A DNA stretch of 9,169 bases, taken from contig JBBSGP010000081.1 in NCBI GenBank assembly GCA_038253885.1, forward strand, positions 1 to 9,169. Reading direction: 5' to 3'. The translations under genes and the position numbers were made by a program. Shown piece after piece: positions 1 through 6,576 of this stretch (position 1 is the first letter of the stretch; each line of letters opens with the position of its first letter). Below the pieces are notes generated by a model, which did no database searches, was not told the origin of the DNA, and saw nothing but the letters and a program-made list of their open reading frames with translations. Origin of the DNA: JALZAQ01 sp038253885 (lineage in GTDB: Bacteria; Gemmatimonadota; Gemmatimonadetes; Gemmatimonadales; Gemmatimonadaceae).

Positions 1-99
1 ATAGCTCACGCCGAGCAGCGGCACCGCGTCGCTCAGCGTGATCGTGCCGGCCGCGACCCGCGCCAACACCGATCCGCGCGCCACTTCCTTTCGACTCAT
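1..99 (-). CDS. N-terminal part of an ISNCY/IS1202-like transposase (runs off the window)
   Basis: An open frame starts at the ATG complementary to 97-99 and stays open to base 1, giving 33 residues. It begins MSRKEVARG, followed by an 'AAGTITLSDAVPLLGVS' segment. Basic start, then 'G-T-(L/S)-A-LLGVS', is the first helix-turn-helix of ISNCY/IS1202-type transposases, where the stretch usually reads like 'EGRLTQAEAAELLGLS'. A GGAG lies 9 bases before the ATG as a plausible ribosome binding site. The gene lies just inside an element tip with repeated TGTCCCCT (143-175), which supports a transposase reading. The catalytic domain is outside the window, so the family and intactness cannot be judged. 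It could instead be another HTH protein of an integrase-type element. Confidence 0.6.
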   Translation of the reverse strand, partial: MSRKEVARGSVLARVAAGTITLSDAVPLLGVSY

Positions 100-142
100 G
101 GCTGTCCGCTCCACACCGGCCTCCTCGAGAGACCAGTAGGTT

Positions 143-175
143 AGGGGACAGATCTATCCGCGCCCCGAGGGGACA
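143..175. repeat. Paired AGGGGACA repeats at insertion-sequence tip
   Basis: AGGGGACA occurs at 143-150 and again at 168-175 in the same orientation. They are read as internal and outer transposase-binding repeats of the element on the left. The outer copy ends 29 bases from the yjbQ stop codon. Confidence 0.55.
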
Positions 176-204
176 CTATCATCCGCCGACAACAGACTGC
201 CGGA

Positions 205-627
205 CTACTCCCCCATCGCCTTGATCACCACCCGCTTGGGGCGCTGCCCGTCCCACTCGCCGTAGAAGACCCGTTGCCACGGACCGAAGTCGAGCTCTCC
301 GCGAGTGACCGGGACGATGACCTCATGCCCGACGGTGAGAGAGCGAAGGTGCGCCGCCGCGTTGTCCTCGCCCGTGCCCTTGTTGTGCCGGTAGGCCGCC
401 GGCTGCCAGGGGGCGACGCGCTGTTCGAGCCAGTCGAGGATGTCCTTCCATAACCCAGGCTCGTGATCGTTCACGAACACGCTGGCTGAGATGTGCATGG
501 CGGACACGAGGACCATTCCTTCCGCGATCCCCGCCTCCGAGCGGCACCGCTCGACCTCGTCCGTGATGTCGATGATCTCCTGCCGTTGCGAGGTGGTGAA
601 CGTCAGATAAGTAGTGTGGGTTTTCAT
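205..627 (-). CDS. yjbQ: YjbQ-family protein (secondary thiamine-phosphate synthase family)
   Basis: The product is 140 residues, the normal length for the YjbQ/UPF0047 family, and begins MKTHTTYLTFTTSQRQEI. The family signatures are all present: 'MHISASVFVNDHE' (about residues 44-56), 'HNKGTGEDNAAAHL' (about 81-94), 'GHEVIVPVTRGELDFGPWQ' (about 100-118) and the terminal 'VFYGEWDG...KRVVIKAMGE'. The frame stays open far upstream to 1014, but that part is a shadow of the kinase gene; family length and homology at MKTH fix the start at 627. YjbQ proteins are small soluble trimers with a conserved His/Asp-rich pocket; members have been reported to have weak thiamine-phosphate synthase activity, but their true role is unsettled. 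The gene is divergent from the kinase gene and its 3' end abuts an insertion sequence. Confidence 0.93.
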   Translation of the reverse strand: MKTHTTYLTFTTSQRQEIIDITDEVERCRSEAGIAEGMVLVSAMHISASVFVNDHEPGLWKDILDWLEQRVAPWQPAAYRHNKGTGEDNAAAHLRSLTVGHEVIVPVTRGELDFGPWQRVFYGEWDGQRPKRVVIKAMGE

Positions 628-793
628 GGCTCGGTTCCGGGTGTGGCGTGCCAGACCAGGTGGTGTTGTTGAGCGAACGTAGCGACCCTGACGGCGACCG
701 GCACCCATGGGGGCCCTTCCCTTCCCTCGCTCAAGCACCGCCGCGCATGTTTCAATTGGAAACTCCCCGTCTCGCTCCCCGTATGACTTCCGT
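628..793. promoter_or_regulatory. Divergent intergenic region between yjbQ and the kinase operon
   Basis: This stretch must hold promoters for yjbQ (leftward) and for the kinase operon (rightward). I found no convincing -35/-10 pair on either strand. On the minus strand a TGGCACG resembles the -24 half of a sigma-54 promoter but lacks a correctly spaced -12 GC. Neither candidate kinase start (ATG 707, GTG 794) has a good Shine-Dalgarno. Confidence 0.3.
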
Positions 794-2053
794 GTGACGC
801 GACTCAGCTTCCGCACCCGTGTGCTGCTGTATCTGGTGCTCTTTGCCGTGGTCCCGTCGAGTCTGCTCATGCTCGGGGGAGCGTCGATCGTCAGTGCAAC
901 CTTGCCTCTGATCTCGAGTGGAGGGGCATGGGACAGCGTCGCCGCCTCAGGGAAGCGGACGGTGGGCGCTCTGAGGAATGCCCCGCTCTCGGCGGCGCAG
1001 CGCGCCATCCTCACGGCGCATGAGCAACAGCTCGACGAGTCGCTGACCCAGGCGCGCCGCTTTCGTTACGTCGCCGACCGGTTGGTGGTTCTCGTGGCCA
1101 CGGTGGCACTGCTCGGGTCGCTGCTGCTCGCGCTGGTCGCCTCTCGCGTGGCCGGACATCTCAGCCGGCAGCTCAGCCGGCCCTTACGGGAGTTGGTGGG
1201 ATGGACCGAGCTCATCGCCAAGGGGCAACGACTTCCGGAAGGTCCGCCACGACGCGGTGCTCCGGAGTTCGAGATGCTGCGCCGGCGCATGCGGACGATG
1301 GCCGACGCCCTCGAGCAAGCGCGGCTGACGGAAAGGGAATCTCAGCGGCTGGAAGCCTTTCGCGAGACGGCGCGGCGCGTCGCGCACGAGCTCAAGAATC
1401 CGCTCACGCCGATCCGGTTCGCGGTGGAGCGGCTGCGGCGGGACGCTCCCGCCTCGCTGTCCGAGCCGGTGGAAGTGCTCGCCACCGAATCCCGCCGTCT
1501 GGAGGAGATGGCGAGAAGCTTCGCCCAGTTCGGGCGGCTTCCGGAGGGTCCGGCGGCGGAGATCGATGTGGGCGAGCTCGCGCGCTACAGCGCCAGAGCC
1601 ACGGTTCCGGACTCGGTTCCGCTGACGCTGACGGTCGAGGAGGGACTGCCGATGGTGCGGGGGCACTACGACGCGCTGGCCCGAGCGCTCTCCAATGTCC
1701 TCATCAACGCCGTCGATGCGTGCCATGACGGCGGGAGCGTGGACGTTCATGTCGGACGAGAAGTGAGCATGGGCGCAGATCGCGATTCGGTCGTGATCCA
1801 GGTTCACGACAGAGGCTGCGGCATCGATGCGGTCCAGTTGGCGCGAATCTGGGACCCGTACGTCACCACCAAGCCGGGGGGTACGGGGCTCGGACTGGCG
1901 ATCGCGCGCCAGACCATCCTGGCCCACGGCGGCGCAGTGGAGGCCATGAGCACACCGGAGGGCGGAACGACAATCCGGCTGTTGATTCCAGTGGACGGCG
2001 CCGACGCGGCAATGCCCGCTCGACGCGATTCTGAAGCCTTTCAGGGAGGATAG
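794..2053 (+). CDS. Membrane sensor histidine kinase, NtrY-like
   Basis: This is a complete transmitter kinase. Numbering from an in-frame ATG at 707: TM1 about 38-60, a roughly 65-residue periplasmic segment, TM2 about 125-147, a HAMP linker about 148-205, then the H-box 'RRVAHELKNPLTPIRF' with phospho-acceptor His227. The N-box 'NVLINAVDAC' (330-339), G1 'DRGCG' (368-372), F-box 'DPYVTTKP' (383-390) and G2 'GGTGLGLA' (391-398) complete the ATPase domain. The HELKNPLTPI form of the H-box is that of NtrY/NtrB-type kinases; unlike typical NtrY there is no room for a PAS domain. I prefer the GTG at 794 because 'VTRLSFRTRVLLYLVLF' is a usual kinase start, whereas the upstream 29 residues look unlike protein. 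It heads a run containing an NtrC-type regulator, its probable partner. The signal sensed is unknown. Confidence 0.9.
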   Translation: MTRLSFRTRVLLYLVLFAVVPSSLLMLGGASIVSATLPLISSGGAWDSVAASGKRTVGALRNAPLSAAQRAILTAHEQQLDESLTQARRFRYVADRLVVLVATVALLGSLLLALVASRVAGHLSRQLSRPLRELVGWTELIAKGQRLPEGPPRRGAPEFEMLRRRMRTMADALEQARLTERESQRLEAFRETARRVAHELKNPLTPIRFAVERLRRDAPASLSEPVEVLATESRRLEEMARSFAQFGRLPEGPAAEIDVGELARYSARATVPDSVPLTLTVEEGLPMVRGHYDALARALSNVLINAVDACHDGGSVDVHVGREVSMGADRDSVVIQVHDRGCGIDAVQLARIWDPYVTTKPGGTGLGLAIARQTILAHGGAVEAMSTPEGGTTIRLLIPVDGADAAMPARRDSEAFQGG

Positions 2054-2058
2054 GACAG

Positions 2059-2313
2059 GTGAACGAAGACATTCTGGTGCCACTTGGCATCTTCCTGATC
2101 GTCACTATCGGCATCATCCTCTACCCACTCTCGCGCGCGATGGCGCGCCGGGTCGATCGCCAGCAGACCGGTCCGTCCCTTCCCTCCGGCCTGACCGATC
2201 GGCTGCAGCACATGGAGCAGGCCATCGACGCCGTTGCCGTGGAAGTGGAGCGCATCTCGGAAGGACAACGCTTCACGACGAAGCTCCTCTCCGAGCGGGC
2301 CCCGTGGAGTTGA
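2059..2313 (+). CDS. Small membrane-anchored coiled-coil protein, copy 1
   Basis: This 84-residue product starts at GTG 2059, five bases after the kinase stop, with AGGGAGG upstream as ribosome binding site. It has one N-terminal membrane span (about 7-26, 'LGIFLIVTIGIILYPLS'), a basic stretch (ARRVDR), then a predicted amphipathic or coiled-coil helix ending 'VEVERISEGQRFTTKLLSER'. It is a paralog of the next gene: both share the membrane span, the 'RA-AR-R(V/L)DR' stop-transfer region and the C-terminal 'A(V/I)E-ER(I/V)SEGQRF-TK'. I do not recognise a named family. The single span plus cytoplasmic helix recalls PspB in shape only. Location between kinase and regulator suggests a modulator or adaptor of signalling, which is inference. 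Confidence 0.8.
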   Translation: MNEDILVPLGIFLIVTIGIILYPLSRAMARRVDRQQTGPSLPSGLTDRLQHMEQAIDAVAVEVERISEGQRFTTKLLSERAPWS

Positions 2314-2367
2314 CGGCAGGCCGATCAGCGACCGGCCGCCTCACCACGCCCGCGTAGGGAGATCCTG

Positions 2368-2655
2368 GTGATGCACATTCCCGGGCAGTTGATCCCCATC
2401 GTCCTGTTCATCTGCGCCTCGGCCACGATCATCGGAACGCCGATCGCCCGCGCCTGGGCGCGGCGGCTCGATCGCGGCGGTCCCTCGCCCCGCGACCTCG
2501 CTGGCATCGACGACCGTCTCACGCGCATCGAGCACTCGGTCGACGCGATCGCGATCGAGATGGAGCGCGTGTCCGAGGGCCAGCGCTTCCTGACCAAGGT
2601 GATGGGAGAGCGAAAGGAGCTCGGCGCCCCGCCGGACGCCAGAGCGCGATCGTGA
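2368..2655 (+). CDS. Small membrane-anchored coiled-coil protein, copy 2
   Basis: This 95-residue product starts at GTG 2368 or the adjacent ATG 2371; AGGGAG at 2356-2361 is well spaced for the ATG. It has an N-terminal membrane span (about 8-28, 'LIPIVLFICASATIIGTPIA'), a basic region (ARRLDR), and a helix 'RIEHSVDAIAIEMERVSEGQ' followed by 'RFLTKVMGER', closely matching the preceding gene. The pair is a tandem duplication that has diverged at the N-terminus and in the linker but kept the C-terminal helix, so the helix is likely the working part, perhaps as a homo- or heterodimer. The function is unknown. It lies 21 bases upstream of the sigma-54 activator gene and is surely co-transcribed with it. 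Confidence 0.82.
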   Translation: MMHIPGQLIPIVLFICASATIIGTPIARAWARRLDRGGPSPRDLAGIDDRLTRIEHSVDAIAIEMERVSEGQRFLTKVMGERKELGAPPDARARS

Positions 2656-2658
2656 TGG

Positions 2659-2679
2659 ATGTGACGCTGTGATCACATG
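2659..2679 (+). promoter_or_regulatory. Inverted repeat overlapping the start codon of the sigma-54 activator
   Basis: ATGTGA (2659-2664) and TCACAT (2673-2678) form a perfect 6-base inverted repeat with an 8-base loop, and the right arm contains the first two bases of the ATG. Inside it TGTGATCACA (2668-2677) is a perfect 10-base palindrome. No good Shine-Dalgarno is seen for this gene. This could be an RNA hairpin hiding the start codon, a protein-binding operator, or chance. Confidence 0.3.
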
Positions 2680-4077
2680 ACATCGATCCTCATCATCGAC
2701 GACGAGCCCAACATCCGCCGCATGGTGGGCGCGTTGCTCGCAGGCGATGGTTACTCGGTGCGGGAAGCTCCGGATGGCGCGAGTGGCCTTGCCATCGCGG
2801 CCGAACAGGAACCGGACGCCGTGCTTCTCGATCTCATGATGCCGGGCGAGCTCGATGGCATGGACACCCTGGCTCGGCTCAGACAGCAGATGCCGGACGT
2901 GCCGGTGCTGATGATGAGCGGGCGGGCAGGCTTGCCGGACGCGGTCAAGGCGACGAAGCTCGGCGCTTTCACGTTTCTCGAGAAGCCGCTCACCCCCGAC
3001 GGCGTCCTGGTGACGCTCCGGTCGGCGGTGGAGCTGCGGCAGGCGCGCCGTGAGACACGAGCGCTGCGCGAGGATCTCGGTCTCGCGACCGAGATGGTGG
3101 GCGACGGACGGGGACTGCGGCGGGTGCGTGAGCTGATCGACCGCATCGCTCCCACCGAGGCGCGCGTGCTCCTCATGGGGGAGTCGGGGACGGGAAAGGA
3201 GCTGGTGGCCGCCGCGATCCATCGAGGAAGCCCGCGGCGTGACAAACCGTTCGTGCGGGTGAACTGCGCGGCCATTCCTCGGGATCTCGTCGAGAGCGAG
3301 ATGTTCGGCCACGAGCGGGGCGCCTTCACGGGGGCGACCGACCGGCGCATCGGTCGCTTCGAGCTCGCCCATCGGGGTACCCTCTTTCTCGACGAGGTGG
3401 GAGATCTCGGCGCCGATGCTCAGGCGAAGCTTCTGCGCGCGATCGAGGCCAAGGAGATCGAGCGCGTGGGAGGCGGAAAGCCGATTCCCGTCGACGTGCG
3501 CATCATCTCGGCCACGAACATGGATCTGAGGCGCGCCGTGGCCGAAGGTCGCTTCCGTGAAGATCTGTACTTCCGCCTCAACGTCATCCCCTTGGCGATT
3601 CCGCCGCTGCGGGAGCGGGTGGAAGACATCATCCCGCTCGTCACCCACTTCTCGGCGCTGCACCGCTCCCGCACCGGCCACCTCGCACCCCGCTGGAGCG
3701 AGGGCGCGCTCATGCTTCTGCAGCGGTATCGCTGGCCCGGCAACGTGCGCGAGCTCGCCAACATCGTCGAGCGGCTGGCGATCCTGCACGAAGGCGGGGA
3801 CCTCTCGGCCGCCGATGTGTCCACCGTGCTGGCGGTAGATCAGACACTCCAGGACGGTGGAGAGGGTGCAGGGACGCAGGCGATCGTGGCCGGCGACGCC
3901 ATCCCGCTGGACCGTCCCCTCAGCGACGCGCTCGACGATTACGAGAAAACGCTCATTCGCCGGGCGCTCAGCCTGGCCGCCGGGAACGTCTCGGAGGCCG
4001 CCCGACGCCTCCGTACGGATCGGCCCAACCTGTACCGGCGCATGCGGCGACTCGGGATCGGCTGGAACGGCGAGTGA
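2677..4077 (+). CDS. Sigma-54-dependent response regulator, NtrC/NtrX type
   Basis: This is a full-length (466 aa) three-domain activator. The receiver domain (1-120) has the acidic pair Asp8/Asp9, phospho-acceptor Asp52 ('LLDLMMPGE'), Ser81 and Lys103 ('LEKPL'). The AAA+ domain (about 140-380) has Walker A 'GESGTGKE' (168-175), an intact GAFTGA loop (215-220) that contacts sigma-54, Walker B 'TLFLDE' (235-240), the 'GRFREDLYFRLNV' arginine-finger region, and 'RWPGNVREL' (352-360). The C-terminal Fis-type helix-turn-helix is 'GNVSEAARRLRTDRPNLYRR' (436-455). All catalytic residues are present, so it should hydrolyse ATP and open sigma-54 promoters when phosphorylated, most likely by the kinase encoded upstream. 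The start ATG lacks a clear ribosome binding site and probably depends on coupling with the gene ending 21 bases earlier. The target promoters are not evident in this window. Confidence 0.95.
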   Translation: MTSILIIDDEPNIRRMVGALLAGDGYSVREAPDGASGLAIAAEQEPDAVLLDLMMPGELDGMDTLARLRQQMPDVPVLMMSGRAGLPDAVKATKLGAFTFLEKPLTPDGVLVTLRSAVELRQARRETRALREDLGLATEMVGDGRGLRRVRELIDRIAPTEARVLLMGESGTGKELVAAAIHRGSPRRDKPFVRVNCAAIPRDLVESEMFGHERGAFTGATDRRIGRFELAHRGTLFLDEVGDLGADAQAKLLRAIEAKEIERVGGGKPIPVDVRIISATNMDLRRAVAEGRFREDLYFRLNVIPLAIPPLRERVEDIIPLVTHFSALHRSRTGHLAPRWSEGALMLLQRYRWPGNVRELANIVERLAILHEGGDLSAADVSTVLAVDQTLQDGGEGAGTQAIVAGDAIPLDRPLSDALDDYEKTLIRRALSLAAGNVSEAARRLRTDRPNLYRRMRRLGIGWNGE

Positions 4078-4178
4078 TGCAAGTCGCCTCCGTCCGTGTA
4101 CCATCCGTGCGGGCGTTGCCGAGCTGCTCGCGACGCCTCATAGGTTCGTCCGAGACCCGCCCATCACCGGGAGTCGTC
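4078..4178 (+). other. Leader between the activator gene and the outer-membrane protein gene
   Basis: This is about 100 bases with no gene that I trust, although the downstream frame stays open through it to a GTG at 4074. A weak sigma-70-like pair, TTGCCG (4116-4121) and CATAGG (4139-4144) with a 17-base spacer, is present but could be chance. GGGAG at 4169-4173 is the ribosome binding site for the next gene. I see no sigma-54 promoter here. Confidence 0.35.
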
Positions 4179-5921
4179 ATGCGGCCGTTGTTCGTGTCCT
4201 GTCTCGTGGTCGCCACCGCGCTCCCGCTGCGCGGCCAGGATTCCACTGGTCGCGACAGCGCAGCGATCGCCGCCCTGCGCTCGCGCGAGCTCGCCGCCCA
4301 GATGGCGGAGAAGTACAACGAGCCAGCGGCTCTCCGTGCCAGCGGCAGCCTCGAGATCCCGGAGCGCCAGCTGTTGACGGGCGATGTCGCGGTCCTCAAC
4401 GGGCCGCTGACGATCGCCGGCACGGTGACGGGTCGGGTTGTCGTCATCAACGGGGACGTGATCCTGCGTCCCTCGGCCCGCATCGACGGTGACCTCTGGG
4501 TGGCAGGAGGCGTGATCGAAGGGTTGGAGCACGCGCGCATTGGTGGAGTCGTGCACCACGATCGGCATGTGCTCCACTACCGGCAGGAGGGCGACCGCAT
4601 CATCACGGTCCGGGAGCTCGACGTCGCGGTCGAAGACAACTGGTATCGTCGCTTTCGCCGCCGCCACGAGATGCGCGACAGTCGCATCCTGCTGTGGGCG
4701 GGGACGTACAATCGCGTCGAGGGGCTGCCGGTGGAGATCGGGCCGCAGCTTCAGCGCAACGTGGAGTGGGGGAAGCTCAAGCTGACCGCGCTCGGTATCC
4801 TGCGGTCGGCCGACGGATTCGAATGGAAGAGCGACAATCTCGGCTACGATGTCACCGCGGAGGCCCAGGTCGGGCAGAGCGTGAGCGTGGGCGGGAGAGC
4901 GTTCGATGTCGTGGATCCCGTGGAAGGATGGCAGCTGAAGGACTCCGAGGTGGGTCTCGCATCGTTCTTCCTGCACGAGGACTACCGGGACTACTTCGAG
5001 CGACATGGGGGTGCCGGCTACCTGTCGCTCTTTCAGGGAGAGGCCGCGCGGCTGCGCGTGGGGTACGGGACGGAGCGCTGGCGCTCGCGCGCGACGCGGG
5101 ACCCGTTCACGCTCTTCCGCAATGACCGAAACTGGAGAGCGAACCCGGACGTCGACAACGGGCTGTTCCACATCCTGGACGCCACTCTCGGCGTCGACAC
5201 GCGAAACGATGCCGACAATCCCTGGTCCGGCTGGCTGATCAGCGCGAGCATCGAGCATGGGAGCAGCCCAGCGGTGACGTTGGCGCTGCGCGGAGGCGAG
5301 GAGGAAATGACGGGGCCTGCGCCGCCGCAACCCGTCTCCCTGTCCTATACCCGCGGCTTTCTCGACCTGCGCCGCTACAACCGCGTTTCGCCGGGGGGGC
5401 AGCTCAACATGCGGCTCGTGTTGGGCGGCCGGCTGGGAGGAAATCCGTTGCCCCTCGAGCGCCGGTTCTCACTGGGCGGTCCCGGGACGCTTCCCGGCTA
5501 TGACTTTCGCCGACCATCGCCAGTCGGGAGAACGGACGTCTTGCAGTGCAGCCGGGGCTCCTCCTCGTTCGAGATCCCTGGACGTCCGGCGCTCTGCGAG
5601 CGTGTGGCTCTGGCGCAGGTGGAGTATCGCGGCGACGTCCACCTCGGCCTGCATTCCAGTGGCGACGTGGATGACTGGCACTTCGCCTTCGATCGTCCGG
5701 GAAGCTGGGTGCTCTTCGCCGACGCGGGCCGGGGCTGGCTGGTGGGAACCGAGGCGGAGGGAATCACCTATCCGTCCGGATCCCTTCCGCCTCTGCGCAG
5801 CTTTCGCAGCGATATAGGGGCCGGCCTGGACTTCGGGGTCATCGGCTTTTTCCTCGCGAAGTCCACGAGCGATGCCAAGGAGCCCGCAAACTTCTTCCTC
5901 CGGCTGCGGCATCGCTTCTAG
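4179..5921 (+). CDS. Secreted outer-membrane beta-barrel protein with N-terminal beta-helix (bactofilin-like) domain
   Basis: I chose ATG 4179 because GGGAG sits five bases upstream and the product then starts with a Sec signal peptide (MRPLFVSCLVVATALPLRGQ). The 580-residue protein has an N-terminal repeat region (about 54-130) with 'GDVAVLNGPLTIAGTVTG' and 'VVINGDVILRPSARIDGDLW', a right-handed beta-helix pattern as in polymer-forming/bactofilin and DUF342-type domains. Next comes an Omp85/BamA-like barrel: 'LGVDTRNDADNPWSGWLISA' (about 336-355) is the typical DTRD-N-P--G strand, and 'RFSLGGPGTLPGYDFR' (about 428-443) corresponds to the loop-6 region, though the usual Arg of (V/I)RG(F/Y) is Pro here. 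The last residue is Phe, as required for barrel insertion. Two Cys near 'CSRGSS' and 'CERVAL' may form a disulfide in a loop. No POTRA domain is visible. The role is unknown; it may be an envelope assembly or export protein. Confidence 0.83.
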   Translation: MRPLFVSCLVVATALPLRGQDSTGRDSAAIAALRSRELAAQMAEKYNEPAALRASGSLEIPERQLLTGDVAVLNGPLTIAGTVTGRVVVINGDVILRPSARIDGDLWVAGGVIEGLEHARIGGVVHHDRHVLHYRQEGDRIITVRELDVAVEDNWYRRFRRRHEMRDSRILLWAGTYNRVEGLPVEIGPQLQRNVEWGKLKLTALGILRSADGFEWKSDNLGYDVTAEAQVGQSVSVGGRAFDVVDPVEGWQLKDSEVGLASFFLHEDYRDYFERHGGAGYLSLFQGEAARLRVGYGTERWRSRATRDPFTLFRNDRNWRANPDVDNGLFHILDATLGVDTRNDADNPWSGWLISASIEHGSSPAVTLALRGGEEEMTGPAPPQPVSLSYTRGFLDLRRYNRVSPGGQLNMRLVLGGRLGGNPLPLERRFSLGGPGTLPGYDFRRPSPVGRTDVLQCSRGSSSFEIPGRPALCERVALAQVEYRGDVHLGLHSSGDVDDWHFAFDRPGSWVLFADAGRGWLVGTEAEGITYPSGSLPPLRSFRSDIGAGLDFGVIGFFLAKSTSDAKEPANFFLRLRHRF

Positions 5922-5925
5922 TCTG

Positions 5926-6576
5926 GTGCGGCTCGCGACAGTGGTCGCCATCACGTCGACCCTCGTCACGGCGCCTCTCGCGGGGCAGCGCGATGCGCAC
6001 GTGGACATCACACTGCCTCCGGCCGCCCAACGCGTCTCGGAGGCGCCCTACGTCCGTGGCACGCAGCTTCTGGCCAGCGGTCGGCTGCGCGAGCTTCTCC
6101 TCAACGGCTTCCCGGCGAGAATGCACTACCGTCTCGAGCTCTGGTCGGCGGAGGGGTGGCTGTTCAACACGCTCAAGTCGAGAACCGAGTGGGACGTGCT
6201 CGTCAGCTACAGCGCGCTCGAGCGCCGCTATACGGTGGCGCGGATCGCGGGCGATCGCGCGATGCTGCTCGGCAGCTTCGACGATCTTCGCTCCGTGGAC
6301 GAGGTGATCGAGCAGCCGTTTCAGCCGGCGCTGCGTCCGCCCGGACGGCGCGGCGAGCGCTACTACTACAATGCCACTCTCGACGTGGAGCTGCTCTCGG
6401 TGAACGATCTCGACGAGCTGCAGCGCTGGCTGAGCGGCGAGCTGCAACCCGCCGTGCAAGGACGCAAGAGTCCCGGCACCGCCATCGGCCGGGGGGTAGG
6501 GACGCTCTTCACCCGTCTGCTTGGCGGTGAGCGCCGGCACTACGAGGCGAGGAGCTCGAAGTTCAGGACTGAATGA
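5926..6576 (+). CDS. DUF4390-like exported protein
   Basis: From GTG 5926 the product is 216 residues starting VRLATVVAITSTLVTAPLAGQ, a classic Sec signal peptide, and begins four bases after the barrel gene's stop. The same frame runs back to ATG 5872, overlapping the barrel gene by 50 bases, so a start with a longer N-region is possible. The mature part fits DUF4390: 'LRELLLNGFPARMHYRLELW' plus aromatic 'WLFN', then 'EWDVLVSYSALERRYTVAR', a 'SFDDLRSVDEVI' segment, and a late 'YYYNATLDVELLSVNDLDEL' beta strand. In Proteobacteria DUF4390 genes lie beside ntrY/ntrX, which matches this locus. The function is not established; it acts outside the cytoplasm. The C-terminal ~45 residues are basic and low in features. 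Family call made from motif memory only. Confidence 0.78.
   Translation: MRLATVVAITSTLVTAPLAGQRDAHVDITLPPAAQRVSEAPYVRGTQLLASGRLRELLLNGFPARMHYRLELWSAEGWLFNTLKSRTEWDVLVSYSALERRYTVARIAGDRAMLLGSFDDLRSVDEVIEQPFQPALRPPGRRGERYYYNATLDVELLSVNDLDELQRWLSGELQPAVQGRKSPGTAIGRGVGTLFTRLLGGERRHYEARSSKFRTE

Larger units (their letters stand above)
1..175 (-). mobile_element. Terminal part of an insertion sequence (ISNCY/IS1202-like), tip near 175
   Basis: The minus strand carries TGTCCCCT twice, at 175-168 and 150-143, 25 bases apart, followed after about 45 bases by the start of a transposase-like frame. Multiple TGTC-type repeats at the tip and a transposase starting shortly inside are typical of an insertion-sequence left end. 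The outer copy is directly followed by CGGGG, making a CCCCTCGGGG palindrome. The element would extend leftwards beyond base 1. The other end and target duplication are not in the window, so the exact boundary at 175 is inferred from the outermost repeat. Confidence 0.5.

Noticed and set aside
180..204. Terminator for yjbQ
   Set aside because: CCGGCA/TGTCGG can form a 6-base stem with one wobble pair, but no T tract follows and it is weak.
640..662. TGGCACG on the minus strand upstream of yjbQ as a sigma-54 promoter
   Set aside because: The -24 half looks right, but there is no GC at the -12 position with the needed spacing.
628..1014. N-terminal extension of the yjbQ frame up to 1014
   Set aside because: YjbQ proteins are about 140 residues and the homology starts at the Met at 627. 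The extension overlaps the kinase gene in antisense.
2078..2096. GGTGC...TTGGC as a sigma-54 promoter inside copy 1 of the small proteins
   Set aside because: The spacing between GG and GC is 9 instead of 10 and it lies inside a coding region.
2660..2677. CRP-type site at the activator start
   Set aside because: TGTGA and TCACA are separated by 8 bases, not the 6 of the CRP/FNR consensus, and the site is at the start codon rather than upstream of a promoter.
2341..4104. A 587-codon open frame on the minus strand opposite the sigma-54 activator
   Set aside because: It mirrors a gene with complete family motifs on the plus strand. Its product is Arg/His-rich with no recognisable domain, as expected for an antisense shadow in GC-rich DNA.
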